Shown: in pieces, positions 31,114 through 44,037 of the stretch
Layout of the letters: every line of letters starts with the position of its first letter
How positions within the stretch are numbered: the first letter of the stretch is position 1
Source of the DNA: Warburgia ugandensis
Taxonomy: Eukaryota > Streptophyta > Magnoliopsida > Canellales > Canellaceae
Assembly: GCA_035236585.1 (NCBI GenBank)
Contig: CP141138.1
Span: forward strand, 24,687,437 to 24,751,436
DNA length: 64,000 bases
Direction of reading: 5' to 3'
The notes under the pieces: generated by a model
Database searches by the model: none
What the model saw: only the letters and a program-made list of their open reading frames with translations
What the model was told of the DNA's origin: nothing
Made by a program: the position numbers and the translations under genes

Positions 31114-34100
31114 TGTGACACCCTGAGTTTTACACAACATATAATACCAATTTTTAAACATTGAGGTTCCTTATTTTAAAACTTTGAATTTTAAAGTAGA
31201 CTGAAAATGAAAACTTAAATAAAAAGCATTCATTTCAAAATCTCGAGAGTCATACAAACCACAAAATCACTAATTTAATGGTGAAAGGATATTCTCATTT
31301 CTACCAAAAATTTGACAGTCTCCTTTGTATTATGGACTAGCGCATTTAATGCATGTGATACAATAATGCCTAATGAATACAATAAACATAAATGCACAAC
31401 CTAAGAGACTCAGTCTCTATATCCATTTATCCAAATCAGTTACAATTTTGATAAAACCATATACCTCAATGATAAAGTAAAAAAAATAAAAAAAAAGAAC
31501 CAACTTTGCCCAAGGTCTATCCATGCACAACCATCACATCCAATGTGGATGCGTCCATACATTCAAGTCACTAGTGTAAATCATACACATATACAATCCA
31601 TAATAATATCCAAGGTAAGGTTTTGAACAAACCACGTCCATTGTTGAAATCTCCTCTATGCATAGATGAAAGCCTTCAATGCCCTCACCTACTTTGACTG
31701 CATGCCATGGCTGCTGTCTCTCTCTGTATTTGAGGCATTGCAAAAACATCACAGTGCCTCAGTAAGCTACACTTGTGTAAGTGACAACAACAATAATTAT
31801 TATTATAAATATTTAACACAATATGAACAGTCATGCATCAAATCTCAGGGCATGCGACAAATAACTTCTTCATGAAAATAGTTCTAGTGTGATATCAAAT
31901 ATGATAATAAATAGTATTTAGTATAGCATCATTAGCATCGCAAACCAACTAAATCGGTGGCAACAATTAAGGCATTAAAGCTCATAATAATGCTGAAAAC
32001 AAAGCAATGTATCTAAGCCACCTGCATGTTCCAAAACATGCTGAGAAAATAAAGCCTCGTAAGTGCGTCAAATGACAATATCAAATCAATGTAACTCATG
32101 CCGACTGCATGTCTGAAAATATTCAAAAACTACATCCATACAAAGCATCAAAAGCTTAGAGAATATATCAATAAATATGGAAGTCATCAACAAGTGCAAT
32201 GCATCAAATACTTAAGAGATATCTAAATGAATATACATGTCATCAATGTAGGGCACCCTAACACGAGAGTCCCATGAGTGTACCACACACTCGTATGTCA
32301 TGTCATGAGTACTTGTACCAATCCTCCATGCGTCATCACACTGTGGGTATATAGGGAATATCCACCATAATGCTTTCTCTGTGCAATATGATAAAGTCAA
32401 TCATCAAGAAGTGCATGAACTACTATGCTGCAATGGTAATCAATTGTTGGATCTACAAACTTTTGCTCCATTTTAACATCAAAATGTAAGACTAAGTGTC
32501 TGTCTTGCATGGGAAGGATCAGAACCATATCGTGGATTACCTATGATACCACTCCCCATGGTGTTCACCCTTCTATGGGGCAGGTGTCTATCATCTCACA
32601 ATGTTAGAGGATGGATGGTCAGTCCTAAATCCCTCCTAGCATAGCGTCCATCAGGTAGAAACACCTTTCATAAAACCACAAAATATGAAAATCACAAATC
32701 TCATGGTTGATAAAATGAATACACTATCCTCAAGTGAAATAATGAAAACCAAAAGCACTTGTGACTCGCCATCCCCAAGCACTTCCCCTAATCCTAGGGT
32801 TAGCCTCTTAAGGACCAGCCACCAAGCCTCCTCCACCAAGTCCATGTAAAATAGTGATAAAATAGGGCATCCAAGTGCCTCAACATGCAATAGCAAATAA
32901 AATCACCATCTGATGACTCACATGTCATGGAAATATGCTAAAACCATGCTTCCGTGAAAAATGACGAGCAATTAAATCATGCGTGTGTGCATCAGTTCCC
33001 AATAAGACAAATATCTCAATAAGAATCATATATAATAATATATTCATAGAATTCATTTATAATCGCAGAGTTGATGAGATGAAAATCTATAATTTCAAAA
33101 TAATATACCAATTATTAATTGTCATTACTATACCTTAGATGAAGAACCACTCGTTTGTACCTCTCAAATCAATCGGACTCCTGTCTAACTCAGTTTGCCT
33201 TAGTCACACTACCTGGATACACATCACATCCAGGTCTCACTTAAAATTCAAGTTATCTAAGTTGGATTCTTAATTATAAAACAAACATCATATTTTCATA
33301 TCTTAATTTATTGCATTTCAATATGATCCAATGGTTCACAACCATGGGATCTCAAGGTGGGGGTCTACCCCAGTTGGTTGATAATCCGAATCACAATGAA
33401 TCGGACCCACTAATAACTATCAAGTTCCTTTCTTAATTATATCATAATATATTCTAGAGCTATCATACTTAGATCAGGCCAATCTCAAGTAGTTTTTCAT
33501 TTAATCAACCAATTGGACACTATTATATGCAAATCATACACAATCTTATCTAATTATAACTAAATCAATAAAATCAACAAGTTAGAATGATAATCCTATC
33601 TCATGTAAGTCCATTTAAAGGATATCTAGCTATTTGTGTCGCTAGATCATCAACTAATCACCTAGAAGGTGTAGGATTTAAGATATTCGTATTGATATGG
33701 TAGCAATTCTCCACTTGATCGTCCCAAATCAAAGAATAAATTAGTAATTCTAATAAATAATCCAAATAAATCATTTGAATGGTTTGGATCATTGAATTTG
33801 ATCCAATTTCATACTTATGATTGATCTTAGTTGTTGATCAAGATTGGCTAGATTGCCTCAAAATACTCCAAATCCAAGATATATCATATGGATCTTGACC
33901 TATGCATCATGAGAATCACAATGGACTATTTAGATAGTAAATTAAGGTCAGATATGATGATCTGATGTCTAATTAAAGGGCTATCACAATCAACGGTCGG
34001 ATATTTTCCAATCAATGAATGGGAGGATGGTATTGTTCCGCACATTGAAAGGATCATGAGGGTTATTTTAGATCTCTACGATCTTTCTTGGATTGATTAG

Positions 34101-35185
34101 AATTGAAGATCAAAGCTTAAGGGGTTAATAGGGCCCACCGTGTCAACTCAGCTCCCCCAAAACGAGTTGGAAGTGAGTTGACTCGTCCCCAAGTTGCTAG
34201 AGTAAGGGAAAATAAGGAGAGGTGAGGTGGCCAATAGTGGCTATCAGCTAAGTCACGAGCTCAATAGAGATAGATGAGGGGGAAATGGGGTTTTCTAGCA
34301 CATTGGCCTATAGCTTAAGTCAAGTCATGCCGAAAAATGGGGAAAACGTGGGGAACCATAATGGCTGGTCTATGTTGGGGGAAACCTAACAGGGAAAAGA
34401 GGGTTCTGGGAGAGCTAGAAGAAGAAACTGATAAAGGGCTGAGGAGGAGAAAGGAGAAGAGATTCGGTCACTTCGATTGGTTGAACAATCCATACTAGGT
34501 GAAAGGAAATGGACACGAAGGAGAAGAGAGAGGGAGATGTTGGCGTCGCTTACTATGGTAGGTGTGTGAGTCAAAGAGAAACCAAGCACTGGTCAAGGAA
34601 AAACCTAGATCCAGTCATTATGAGTGGGTTTTTCCCAATGCTTACTCTTGAGAGGGAAGAGGAGAGAGAGATCAGAGATGGGCAACATGCTAATGCCAGT
34701 GATTAGAGAGGGAAATTGCTAATGGTGAGAAGATGGCCATGGTCAGGTGATCTATTTAGACATCGCTGAAGGGAACAAGGAGATCAAGCCTTGGCTGCAT
34801 CATCAGAGAGAGGTTGAACTGGGGTGTGGGTCGTTGGGGTTTTTCTCCTTTCTTGCATCTATGGCCCCACATATCTTATCCCTTTTTCATATGATGCATC
34901 CCACAATAGACAAAACATGGGGGTGCCGTTATCAATTTCGACCTCCTTCTATTTTAGTAAAATTTTGGATTTTTCGATTCCGATCTCTATTTTGTGCAAA
35001 ATTAATGTCGTTAGAATCGTATCGATGCGTACACTTTATTTTTTATAATATCAAGTCCAAATTTGAACTCCTCAAAGGGTTACTTCCATGGAATTCAATT
35101 TTCACAAAATTAAAATTTTTATTTTTATCTCAGATAAATATAATATAATTATACCATAAATAAGTCAAAATTGAGGGTTATTACA
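31114..35185 (-). repeat. Family-B 5' LTR, 4072 bp
   Basis: On the minus strand it runs from TGTAATAACCC to GGTGTCACA. It is the upstream LTR because the primer-binding site adjoins it at 31110. In a stretch of about 420 bases (11400-11815 against 31365-31785) it differs from its partner at roughly 55-65 positions by hand count, about double the density seen between the two family-A LTRs. Confidence 0.92.
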
Positions 35186-35190
35186 AGTTT
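35186..35190. repeat. Target-site duplication AGTTT, right (element B)
   Basis: Exact copy of 11145-11149. Confidence 0.9.
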
Positions 35191-37960
35191 TTTCGGTGGA
35201 GAAGTCCTCGATCCATGCTTTCTTTCAATCTAAAACCTCTACGGTTCAGGCTTCGGCTTCCAAAATCTCCCCCTCCTTCTTCCTTGGTGGTTTTTGTAGC
35301 GTGCTTTCCCCTCTCACTTTTCTCTTTCTTCTAACACAATCTCCTTTAATCTTTGGTTTCTTCTCTTTTAGAAATAGTATCAAGTCCTTCTTCCTTTAAC
35401 ATGTAAACTATCTTTTGTAAAGTTCCTTTAAAGATAGCAACTCGTCGAACTCTTCCAAAATAGCATGCTTTTCACTTTTAAAAGAACACCTTAGCTTCAA
35501 CAGTTTCCTTTCTCTTTTTTGTATCTCATTCATTCTTAGTCTTCAATTAGAAATCATTCCATCTTGCCTTTTAAGACGATCTAGCACTGTTCAGCTTGAT
35601 CTAAACTTTTCAATTACCAATTTGGTTGATATGTAACATAAAAAAACTCAATTAAATTCATCTTGATTATACTTTAATCATCCCATTAGCTACTAATGAT
35701 CATCTAATCATTAAATTTTATAAATCAATGGTTGAATGATTAATTGGAGCTAAAATTAATATTTAAGTTAAAAATTATAAAAGCGAGTGTTTGGATGATC
35801 TAATTAAATGCAAAATTAGGGAGTTTTAAATTAAAATTAAACACTTAACTCCAACCATCAATCTATGGCACATGTTGGGTAACTTTGCATGTAATATCTA
35901 TTAGTATGTTGACAAGGCATAAGCCTCATCCAATAGAGTCGGAATTCCCAAAGTAGAAAATGGATTCTTCTTGGAAGTTTTGCGCGATTGGGGTGCAATC
36001 CCAAGATTAAAGCGTTCTTCTTTCATGCCCCCTCTTCAAAACATTCCCAACTTGACTGGCACTTTGAATCCCTTGCCCAGCCTATATTCGTGGAACTAAA
36101 ATTACTATGCATTGATGAATCATATACATGGCACATGGGTGTAGTGATTAGTGTACCATAAGATGGTTCAAATTTATGAAGAAATTCAATCCATACTAAC
36201 TGGAGGGCTCACTTCAGAAGTATCTACAACCCAATTATATATCTGCCTAACTGATCCCTCTCAATCAAGGTGGTGGTACCATATGTTTCGATCAGGTCGG
36301 TGAGCCGGCAAAGAAGGGCATTCTCGCACGTAATTTTCTTATAAAACGGTCAATTGGTCATATTTTTGTGGGTCAACTAATTTTAGTCAAAACTTTCAGC
36401 AAACCAAACCAATCCGAATCCGAGTTCCACATTTTCAGGTCACATTGTTGGACCCCACCAAGACTTGCCGGCTTTCATGCCTCTAAATTTCCAGTTTCAG
36501 TTGATCATGGAATGGTTGATGTTCAATTTTAGTGGCTATGGTGGGAAGGCGAAAGAAAACGACTGAAAGGGCAATCAAGTGTCCCCAGTTACATTACGAT
36601 AACCCTCACTAATGCAATAGCCCTGGGACTACATAAGTTAGTGGCCCACTCCAACATCCACTGATCAAGTGCCACCTAAATGACAGTGACTGTAAGACTA
36701 TTGATACTGATAGCCCGAGGACTACATTCCTTTGTCAAGCAGTTCGGGGCCCATTAAATATCTCCCACCATCCACAAACCCTTGACGTGCAAATTACCAA
36801 GACCATTAGCACCAATAAATTGGAATGTATCACATACACATGTCCTACATAAAAATAAGGGTTGCCAGGACAAACTAAAATGCGTGGAAGCCACTAGGTA
36901 AGGGCCTTCATTATAAAATTTCAATGACACTGTTAGGGAATCAAATATTTTGTTCCTTACAGCACAGTGGAGCAATCCTACACATTTGGGCATTACAATG
37001 AAGGCACATATCTTAATAAGAAGCCCCAACCTTTATGGACAACTCATGATTAACAGCCAAAATCCATTGTGATCAGCGGTTAGGATCATCAAATTAGATA
37101 GACTCTTTGAACTCTAGGGAATCCAAGTTAGGCAAAACAAGTGGGCATCAAATCAGATGACCAAACCACCTGCCAGTCTAAGACATGGGTGGGTGGAAGA
37201 TATAATGGATTCTTCCTCTATCTTAAACTCGTAGTTGAAGATCGAAGAAAATGGAAGAGATCAATTGACAGCCATATGGATTGACTAGTCTACTCATTGA
37301 GGCTTCTGGTACTGTTGAATCAATTGATTCATTAAATAAAGTATTTGCAATGAATAATCACAAATTTTAATAGACAAGGAAGGTCAGAAGAGGTACTATA
37401 GTCACCTTCAAAAGCAAGTATCTTCGGAAATGGATTAATGGCCACAATAAGGACCACTAGTGTAGTTTGTCTGGTTACAACATCTTCCAAAGAATTGAAA
37501 ACAAAAGAAACAAAACCAAAAAAGCAAAGTTCAGATGCGTCACGTGCCAATAATCAACTCTCCTGCTACAGTTTCAGGGAGAAAGGAACCCAACATCAAG
37601 CTATTAACGGTGCTAGTGGTTCTGCTACCATGGTAACAACAACAATGAAAATAAAAAAATTCCCATTCCTTTTCACTGTAAAGCATTCATATAAAATTGG
37701 CTTGTAGAAGGCTAAATATCTTGCAAGAGCTGTGCAATTCATTCTCCCAATACAGCAAGACAATTCAAACAAAGAAGACAAGAAAAATTGAAGATGTGGA
37801 CTTGATCATCCTCAGTTAACATCTTCGTATGTCTTTTCCTGAATGTTCTAACAGTGAAGGTAGAAGAAAACAGCAAGTGCAAACTGAAGGTCAGAACTAC
37901 TATACATTTCCTTTCATGGCAAAAACACCACGCAAGAAAAGGAAAAGAGAACAAAAGATC
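35191..37960. other. Spacer between the LTR nest and the receptor-kinase gene
   Basis: No gene recognised. Bases 35191-35600 are pyrimidine-rich on the plus strand. About 35562-35830 is distantly similar to 1110-1384. From about 36700 to 37960 composition is more even. Part of the right end is expected to be 3' untranslated sequence of the kinase gene on the minus strand. Small frames around 36754-37029 and 37438-37707 have no familiar motif. Confidence 0.5.
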
Positions 37961-37981
37961 TCTCTCTCTCACTCTCTCTCT
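37961..37981. repeat. Short CT repeat in the kinase 3' flank
   Basis: A short impure CT/GA run directly after the kinase stop codon on the minus strand, probably in the 3' untranslated region. Confidence 0.8.
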
Positions 37982-40543
37982 TCACTGACACACTGAGGGA
38001 TCAATGTCTTTCAAGAGCCCAACTATCTGCTGCATACTTGGTCTCTTTGATGGCAAATCAGCAGTGCATAGGTACCCAATTCTCAGTGCTTCCACTATTA
38101 GAGTTTCGGAACCAGTTCCTCGAATCTTAGGATCAATTGCTCTTGCACCCTGATTCTTCCTCACTAGTTCTCTAACCCAATTGACCAAATTTGTATCTTT
38201 CTCCTCTGGGTAATCATCTCTAAGAGGTTTCTTCCCTGTAACAAGCTCAAACAGAATGACACCGAAACCATACGCATCAGATTTTGACGTCAAGGAGTTG
38301 CTTTCAGACTGAGTTTCTAACTCTGGAGGTGTACAACCTGGCAATTCCCGACAGAGCTCTTCATCTGACTCAGTTCCAAATATTTTAGACAATCCAAAGT
38401 CGGATAATCTAGGCTCCAGAGCAGGACCAAGATAAACACTACTGGCCTTAACATCTCTGTGAATTATCTGAGGGAAGCAACCATGATGCAGAAAAGCCAA
38501 TGCTCTAGCAGTCCCAAGTGCCATTTTGTGTCTAAATGGCCAAGTTGTTAGACCTTCTGATGTCACACCTTGAACCCCATCATTATCTTCTTCCCATGTA
38601 TCAGTACTCCAATCTTCAGTTCGCTGGACTCCCAAAGGTAGATCATGCAGCAAATTCTGAAGGTTTCCATTCTCCATATACTCATAGATTGCAATTCTTT
38701 GTTCACCTGCTAAGCAATAACCTATCAAGGGGACAAGATTTGGGTGCTTGATTCTACCCAGATGTTCAAGTTCTCTTGCAGCTTCCTCATCTGTCACAGT
38801 AGATCCATGAACCAACACTTTCACAGCTACATGGATTCCACCAGGCAGAAAACCTCTATAGACAGGCCCAAATCTCCCTTCTGCTAACAAAGTTCCTCGA
38901 TCAAAATGGGATGTGGCAGATAAGAGATCTTGGAATGTGAAATTAAGCAATGGTTTATCGAATATAATAACGGGGACTGAAGTTGCAACCTTAACATCAG
39001 CAGTCCAAGTGGCAGAATCTGTCTCAAATGAAAATGGACCTGAAATCCTTGGTTCTTCTTTGTATGAAAGTTGCTTAACTGCCCACATTCTTGTTTTCCT
39101 CCTACATCCAAAGGTAAGGCAGAGCAACCCTAAAAGGAAACAGAAGATTGATAGTGCCAAAGCCAGTGCAAGCTTGAACCCTCTATGTTTTGCTGCCCTT
39201 CTTCTAAAAGAAGCTGGGTCTGTTGCAATAGGACAGTCGTCCAGTGATCCATAAAATGAAGTCTTAAATGTTTCAGGAGAGAATCTTGAAGCACACAGTG
39301 TCAAGTTGTTAAAAGAGAAGTTGAATTTCCCCATTTCTGGCAACTTTTTTATCAGAGGCAGTGGGACTGCACCAGTAAGGTTGTTAAGGGAAAGGTCAAG
39401 AACTTGGAGATTGGTGATACTTAGATCAGGAACATGGCCTGTGAGATGGTTTTGTGAAAGGTCTAATGTCGTCAAACTACTCAGTTTTGAAAATTCAGTA
39501 GGAATTGGACCTATCAGACTTGTTTTAGACAAGTTGAGATATTCAAGACCCAAGAGGTTTCGCACCCGTGGAAACTTCTGTTTGGTGAAGCGATTGTGTG
39601 CAAGATTCAAATGTTTGAGTGCTTGTGCCTGGCTTAAATCACCGAAGAGCTCTCCACTGAGTTGATTCTGAGACAAATCAAGAAAAATCAAAGAAGACCA
39701 GTTGAAGCTGGAATTGGAATGTACCTGAGAGATATGACCTTGAAACTGGTTTCTACTCAGGTCTATAACCTGCAACGGCTGCTGAAACACATCGTTCAGA
39801 GAACCCTGAAACTGATTCCCAGACAGATTAAGGTAAGTGATGGATTTGAGCCCAGATAAATCAGATATGCTGCCGTGAAGCTCGTTTTCCGCTAGACCCA
39901 AAGCTGTAAGATTTGCAAAGGCTGTTCCAAAACCATTTGGAACCCTTCCAACGAAACCATTGGAAGAAAGATCAATTGAAACCAAAGCTGCACAGTTGAG
40001 CATTCCAGTTGGGATGTCTCCTCCAAACATGTTTCTACTGAGATTAAGAGCATGCAGGCCTGAAAGAGAGCTGACGGAAGCTGGGATTTCACCAGAGAAG
40101 TTGTTGCGTGAAAGATCAAGGCTTTTCAACTGTCCAAAGTTCCCAATGTTGCTTGACAAAGACCCATTAATTTGGTTACAGGAGAGATTCAGGTTTCTCA
40201 GACTGCTTCCAAGAGCCCAGAAATCGGATGAAAAACCAGTGATGTTGTTATTGCTCAGGTCCAAAGAATGAAGCTTGCTGAGTTTTCCAATGGTGTTTTC
40301 AGGAATGAAACCAGAAAGACCCAGACCAGAAACCACTAGACTGATAACGTTTTCCTGCTTTCGGTCACAGTGGACCCCTTCCCATGAACAAACAGGACTG
40401 GAATAGTTTCTGTTTTCTGAAAAGACTCCCATCTTTTGCAAGAAATCTGAGACAAAAGATCCATCTGTATTGGGCTGCTGTGAAGCCAAAAACTTGAAGA
40501 AGAATGTGAGAACAAGTAAGGAACCAAAGAAATGAAGACCCAT
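37982..40543 (-). CDS. LRR receptor-like protein kinase, At2g24230 type, single exon
   Basis: An uninterrupted 853-residue protein. Residues 1-21 form a signal peptide. An N-terminal LRR cap follows, with the Cys pair near 52 and 59. Leucine-rich repeats run from about 66 to 415, with many LxxLxLSxN cores and potential N-glycosylation sites. One membrane span lies at about 456-478, followed by basic RRK. The kinase domain spans about 548-848. Visible motifs are the glycine-rich loop near 555-559 (first Gly replaced by Ala), the ATP lysine in VAVK (575), HRD (695-697), DFG (715-717) and PPE in place of APE. The usual Asn after HRDxK is Ser702; I recall the same change in the Arabidopsis relative, so it may be an ancestral trait of the clade. 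The ATG at 40541-40543 is the first in frame and gives a good signal peptide. The ligand and pathway of this clade are not known to me. Length and intronless structure fit the Arabidopsis gene. Confidence 0.95.
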   Translation of the reverse strand: MGLHFFGSLLVLTFFFKFLASQQPNTDGSFVSDFLQKMGVFSENRNYSSPVCSWEGVHCDRKQENVISLVVSGLGLSGFIPENTIGKLSKLHSLDLSNNNITGFSSDFWALGSSLRNLNLSCNQINGSLSSNIGNFGQLKSLDLSRNNFSGEIPASVSSLSGLHALNLSRNMFGGDIPTGMLNCAALVSIDLSSNGFVGRVPNGFGTAFANLTALGLAENELHGSISDLSGLKSITYLNLSGNQFQGSLNDVFQQPLQVIDLSRNQFQGHISQVHSNSSFNWSSLIFLDLSQNQLSGELFGDLSQAQALKHLNLAHNRFTKQKFPRVRNLLGLEYLNLSKTSLIGPIPTEFSKLSSLTTLDLSQNHLTGHVPDLSITNLQVLDLSLNNLTGAVPLPLIKKLPEMGKFNFSFNNLTLCASRFSPETFKTSFYGSLDDCPIATDPASFRRRAAKHRGFKLALALALSIFCFLLGLLCLTFGCRRKTRMWAVKQLSYKEEPRISGPFSFETDSATWTADVKVATSVPVIIFDKPLLNFTFQDLLSATSHFDRGTLLAEGRFGPVYRGFLPGGIHVAVKVLVHGSTVTDEEAARELEHLGRIKHPNLVPLIGYCLAGEQRIAIYEYMENGNLQNLLHDLPLGVQRTEDWSTDTWEEDNDGVQGVTSEGLTTWPFRHKMALGTARALAFLHHGCFPQIIHRDVKASSVYLGPALEPRLSDFGLSKIFGTESDEELCRELPGCTPPELETQSESNSLTSKSDAYGFGVILFELVTGKKPLRDDYPEEKDTNLVNWVRELVRKNQGARAIDPKIRGTGSETLIVEALRIGYLCTADLPSKRPSMQQIVGLLKDIDPSVCQ

Positions 40544-42769
40544 TTATGTAGAAGGCCTATAATCAAGTTACAAAAGCGAGAAATGAAAGAAACTCTCTAT
40601 TATCTCAAAACCATGGCCAGATGCAATTCCTGGATGTTCCATGACAAGAATCCTGGATAGGATCTCTGAGGAAAATGTCTCTTGGGCTCATAATGAGAAA
40701 CCTTCCGCTGAACATCTGGAAGTTCAAGACCTTGTTAAAGACTTGGGACTGGTTTTTTGGCTATCTCCAAAGCTTCTCTCTTCTACAAGTTATTCTAGAC
40801 CAAAACCACGTATTTGCAGTAAGGATTTTGGGTGATTGAGATAATCACCTTCAGCAAGTTCTGGTAGTTTAACACAATCCTCTGTCGTAAAAGTATTTTG
40901 GGTCTTTGTAAACATGGTATCTTTCTGCTACTCCTGCAAGTTCAAAACCACTATTCAAAGATAAATGGTTTTGGGGGTTCTAGAAAACTGGTTTTCGGCT
41001 CTTGATGATCCTGAGAACACCAAGTCTGGTTTTACAGGTCATGAAAGACAAACACAGACAAGCAACTGAAGCTATTTTGTCTGTGCGAATGCTCAATGCT
41101 CTAGTCTCGGGCATTTTCTTGGTAAAAAAAAGAAGTGGGCTTGCAGCGACAGAGAGGGGGAGAGAGGGGGGAACATGGGAAGGTAAATATGACAGGTGGT
41201 GACTAAGGGTCCTAAGGTGAATTTCATAAATGGCGGATTCAAAGAAATCTCTAGTTGGATGTATTTATCAGAGCTCTAGGTGGGCTTTAATGATTCTGTT
41301 CCTCAGTTTTTTACTGCCAAGAGGGGGTGGTTCATTTTCTCCGAATCTGAAGAAAAACTGCAACGAATTTTCTTTAAATATAACAGTAGCTCTGCCTGGA
41401 AAGTCAAAATACAGCAGTTACATATGTATTGCTGTATTTAACAAGGGGATTGGGGAATCCCCACCTGAATCCCCACCTTTCTTTCCATTTTATCCTCTCT
41501 TAATAAGATGCCTTAGTTTTAGCAGTAAATAACTTTTACCTTATTAGTGGGTCTGACCATTTCCTCTGCAGAATTATTTCATGACAAAACCTCAGTTCTG
41601 AGGTTAACAAGAGTAGATTTTCTTTGTCTAAAATTTGACTATAATAATTCTTCATTTTTTCGAAAATAAATTTCTGAAATCTACAAATGTTTCAAATTGA
41701 TCACTGAAAATTGTAAAATGAGAATAAGTTAAAATCTTTTCAAAACTATTTTAAAGAAGTCCTGAATAATAATACATCTCAACTTTTGATGATGAAATAT
41801 CCTTCAGTTTATTTAAATCATGATTCTTGTAGCTTAAGACTAAAAAGTTTCCTAAAAATTCACAAAAAGAAAAGGTTTCCTTAAAATATGCAAACCAAAA
41901 AATTATTAAGCTAAAGGCTTTCTGTTCAAGCGCATTTTGTTAAAGAGAGTTAACAAATAAGAGATAGAAATCCATTTTGCTATATAAAGTGCAACTTAGC
42001 AGCAAGTGAGGTGCTTGATTTTCTAAAAGTATGGATATCACTTATCTATATCTCAGATACTGTTTTTCTGGTAAATCAGATCTTAATTCTTCCTTAAAAA
42101 CCTTCCACCAATTAGAGATTTGTTGTCAACGCACCATAATTAGAACGAGTACAGAATAAAATCCAGAATATTTTTGTGTACTACCATTTATGAGGAGGAT
42201 GTGATATCCCAACTCCTTAGCTTAGTTCAGATATTGGCCCTACAGCACTAGTCACTTTTATTTGAACATGTGCTTGTCGTTGATAGCTCATTGGGAATTG
42301 TAGATGGCAATGAAAAAAGTGTAAATGAAGGGAAGAGTGCCAGTACCAAACAAGAGGTTCTGGGTTGGCTGCAAGGGTAATACAGGCTTCACCTTGAGAA
42401 GAGGAAGTACAATTAGTACATTGCATGATTATGGATTGTTGACTATCAACGACTACTGGCTTTGTGTGCGGAACGTCTTTGAATTTAATGAGAGAGGCTT
42501 TGGACGCAAAGGATAGCAGGCCTTTAATGATTTGTATTCACTGTGGTGGTGGTGATGGTGGTGGTGGTGAAGTGATAATGACTCAAGCCCAGTGAATCCA
42601 TCTTTCAAACACTAAAGAGAGCACATGACTACTGATCTTCCGGGTCCAGATAATGCTACCTTGTTATACTCTACTAACGAGGAGGAGCCCACTATGATGC
42701 TCCTTGGTTGGACAACAGAGTTTTGGTATACGGTGATGACTATGCACAGCCTCAAACCATCGTCCTTTA
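40544..42769. other. 5' flank of the kinase gene
   Basis: This non-coding stretch lies upstream of the kinase on the minus strand and should contain its 5' untranslated region and promoter. Plus-strand frames at 40641-40835, 41002-41202 and 41230-41532 have no recognisable domains. I see no repeat family here apart from a short GGT run at about 42542-42570. Confidence 0.45.
41150..41171 (-). promoter_or_regulatory. Pyrimidine patch upstream of the kinase gene
   Basis: On the minus strand this is a C/T-only run (CCCCCTCTCTCCCCCTCTCT), about 600 bp upstream of the kinase ATG. CT patches are frequent in plant core promoters and leaders. The assignment rests on position and composition only. Confidence 0.35.
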
Positions 42770-42934
42770 GGTGAGAGAGTTATTGTTGTGTGACCTAGAG
42801 GTCACGGGCTCAAGGTGTAGAAGCAGCTTTTTGCAAAATGCAAGGTAATACTGCATATTATAGGCCTTTTATAGTCCACTCCTTCCCTGAACCCCATATA
42901 CATGGGAGCTTGGTGCACTGAGCTGTCCTTTTTA
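42770..42934 (+). mobile_element. Au-type SINE, copy 1, degraded 5' end
   Basis: Shares with the other copies the B-box area ('gaggtcacgggctcaagg'), 'ttgcaaaatgcaaggtaa', 'ttccctgaacccc' and a 3' end 'gagctgtcctttttac'. The 5' A-box part is eroded and no clear target duplication was found. Confidence 0.75.
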
Positions 42935-43390
42935 CTCCTTATCACTAAAATTGACATAAAAAAAAGAAATTCTTTAACAAAAATTACCGATTGGACTGAG
43001 CCTAAGACTAATTGCTTATTCTTTTTTGTCTTATTTGTCTGCAGTCCATATGTAAGTATGTCAAGTGGTTCAAAGTGAGAGTCTTTTGAGTCTATACCTA
43101 TAGAGTGATTTGCTTTATAATTCTTCTCTTCTACTTAATAAAAAGGGGGGGGAAAAACTTAAAGTCCTCTACTTGCATAGATGTAATTCATTGTTTGGTT
43201 GCAAGTAACGTAATCTAGTGTTTGGTTTCTATATTGTTTTTATTGCTAGAGATACTAAAACATAATTGTATGGATGAGATGATTGTTCCACAACCCAGAT
43301 CATGTGAGTGGATTCACCATGGCCCCCAAATAGATTGCCCCAATCATATTAATTTATAATTAACGTCTAGGACTTAAAGGTGGATTATGA

Positions 43391-43569
43391 AGGAGAGCCT
43401 TGGTGCAATGGTAAAAGTTGTTATCGTGTGACTTTGAGGTCATGGGTTCAAGGCAGGAAAATAGCCTCTTGCAAAATGCAAGATAAGACTGTGTACTTTA
43501 GGCCCTTGTGGTCCGCCCCTTCCCTGGACCCTGCATAGGCAGGAGCTGTGTGCACCAGGCTGCCCTTTT
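43391..43569 (+). mobile_element. Au-type SINE, copy 2, full length
   Basis: A tRNA-derived head with A-box-like 'TTGGTGCAATGG' and B-box-like 'GGTTCAAGG', then the family body and the 3' end 'GGCTGCCCTTTTA'. It is bounded by direct repeats of at least 17 bp (acttaaaggtggattat at 43372-43388 and 43570-43586), the signature of LINE-mediated insertion. The best-preserved copy in the window. Confidence 0.92.
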
Positions 43570-44037
43570 ACTTAAAGGTGGATTATAAGATTCAATCGTA
43601 ATTGCATCATTAAAAAAGTTTCTTTCTTTTTCATTCTTTAAAAAAGGATGCCCACCCCCTCCCTTTTTTATTTATTAGCCTCATACTAATGCTGTGGTCG
43701 GCTTCAATTTATAAAGATCTAAATCACTCAAAATGTTGACCTTGACTTAGGTGTTCCATATGCAAAAATTCACATCCATTGGATGGTCCTAGCATGTGTT
43801 CTTTAGTTGTGAATTAGAAGGTCGAAAGTTTCACCGTTCATCTTACAACTAAGTGTGGCAATGGTTAAGATCATTCAATGGATGAGAATTTTGGAGGATG
43901 GGCCATCCATGTAAAGGGCAACATTACAAGCAATTTGAATTTTCATAAATTTAGGTCCACAAAGAGTCATAGCCATCGTATCCTTTAGTAAAGGTGAATT
44001 AAAAAAAAAAAAGATAGTGATTAGGGATCAGGTGTTT

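Noticed and set aside
34747..35148. A 133-codon plus-strand frame
   Set aside because: It lies on the antisense strand of the family-B LTR. A similar frame at 17929 is the matching part of the other LTR. No protein motif.
43400..43470. tRNA-like A and B boxes
   Set aside because: They belong to the tRNA-derived head of an Au-type SINE with target duplications; no cloverleaf tRNA gene is complete.
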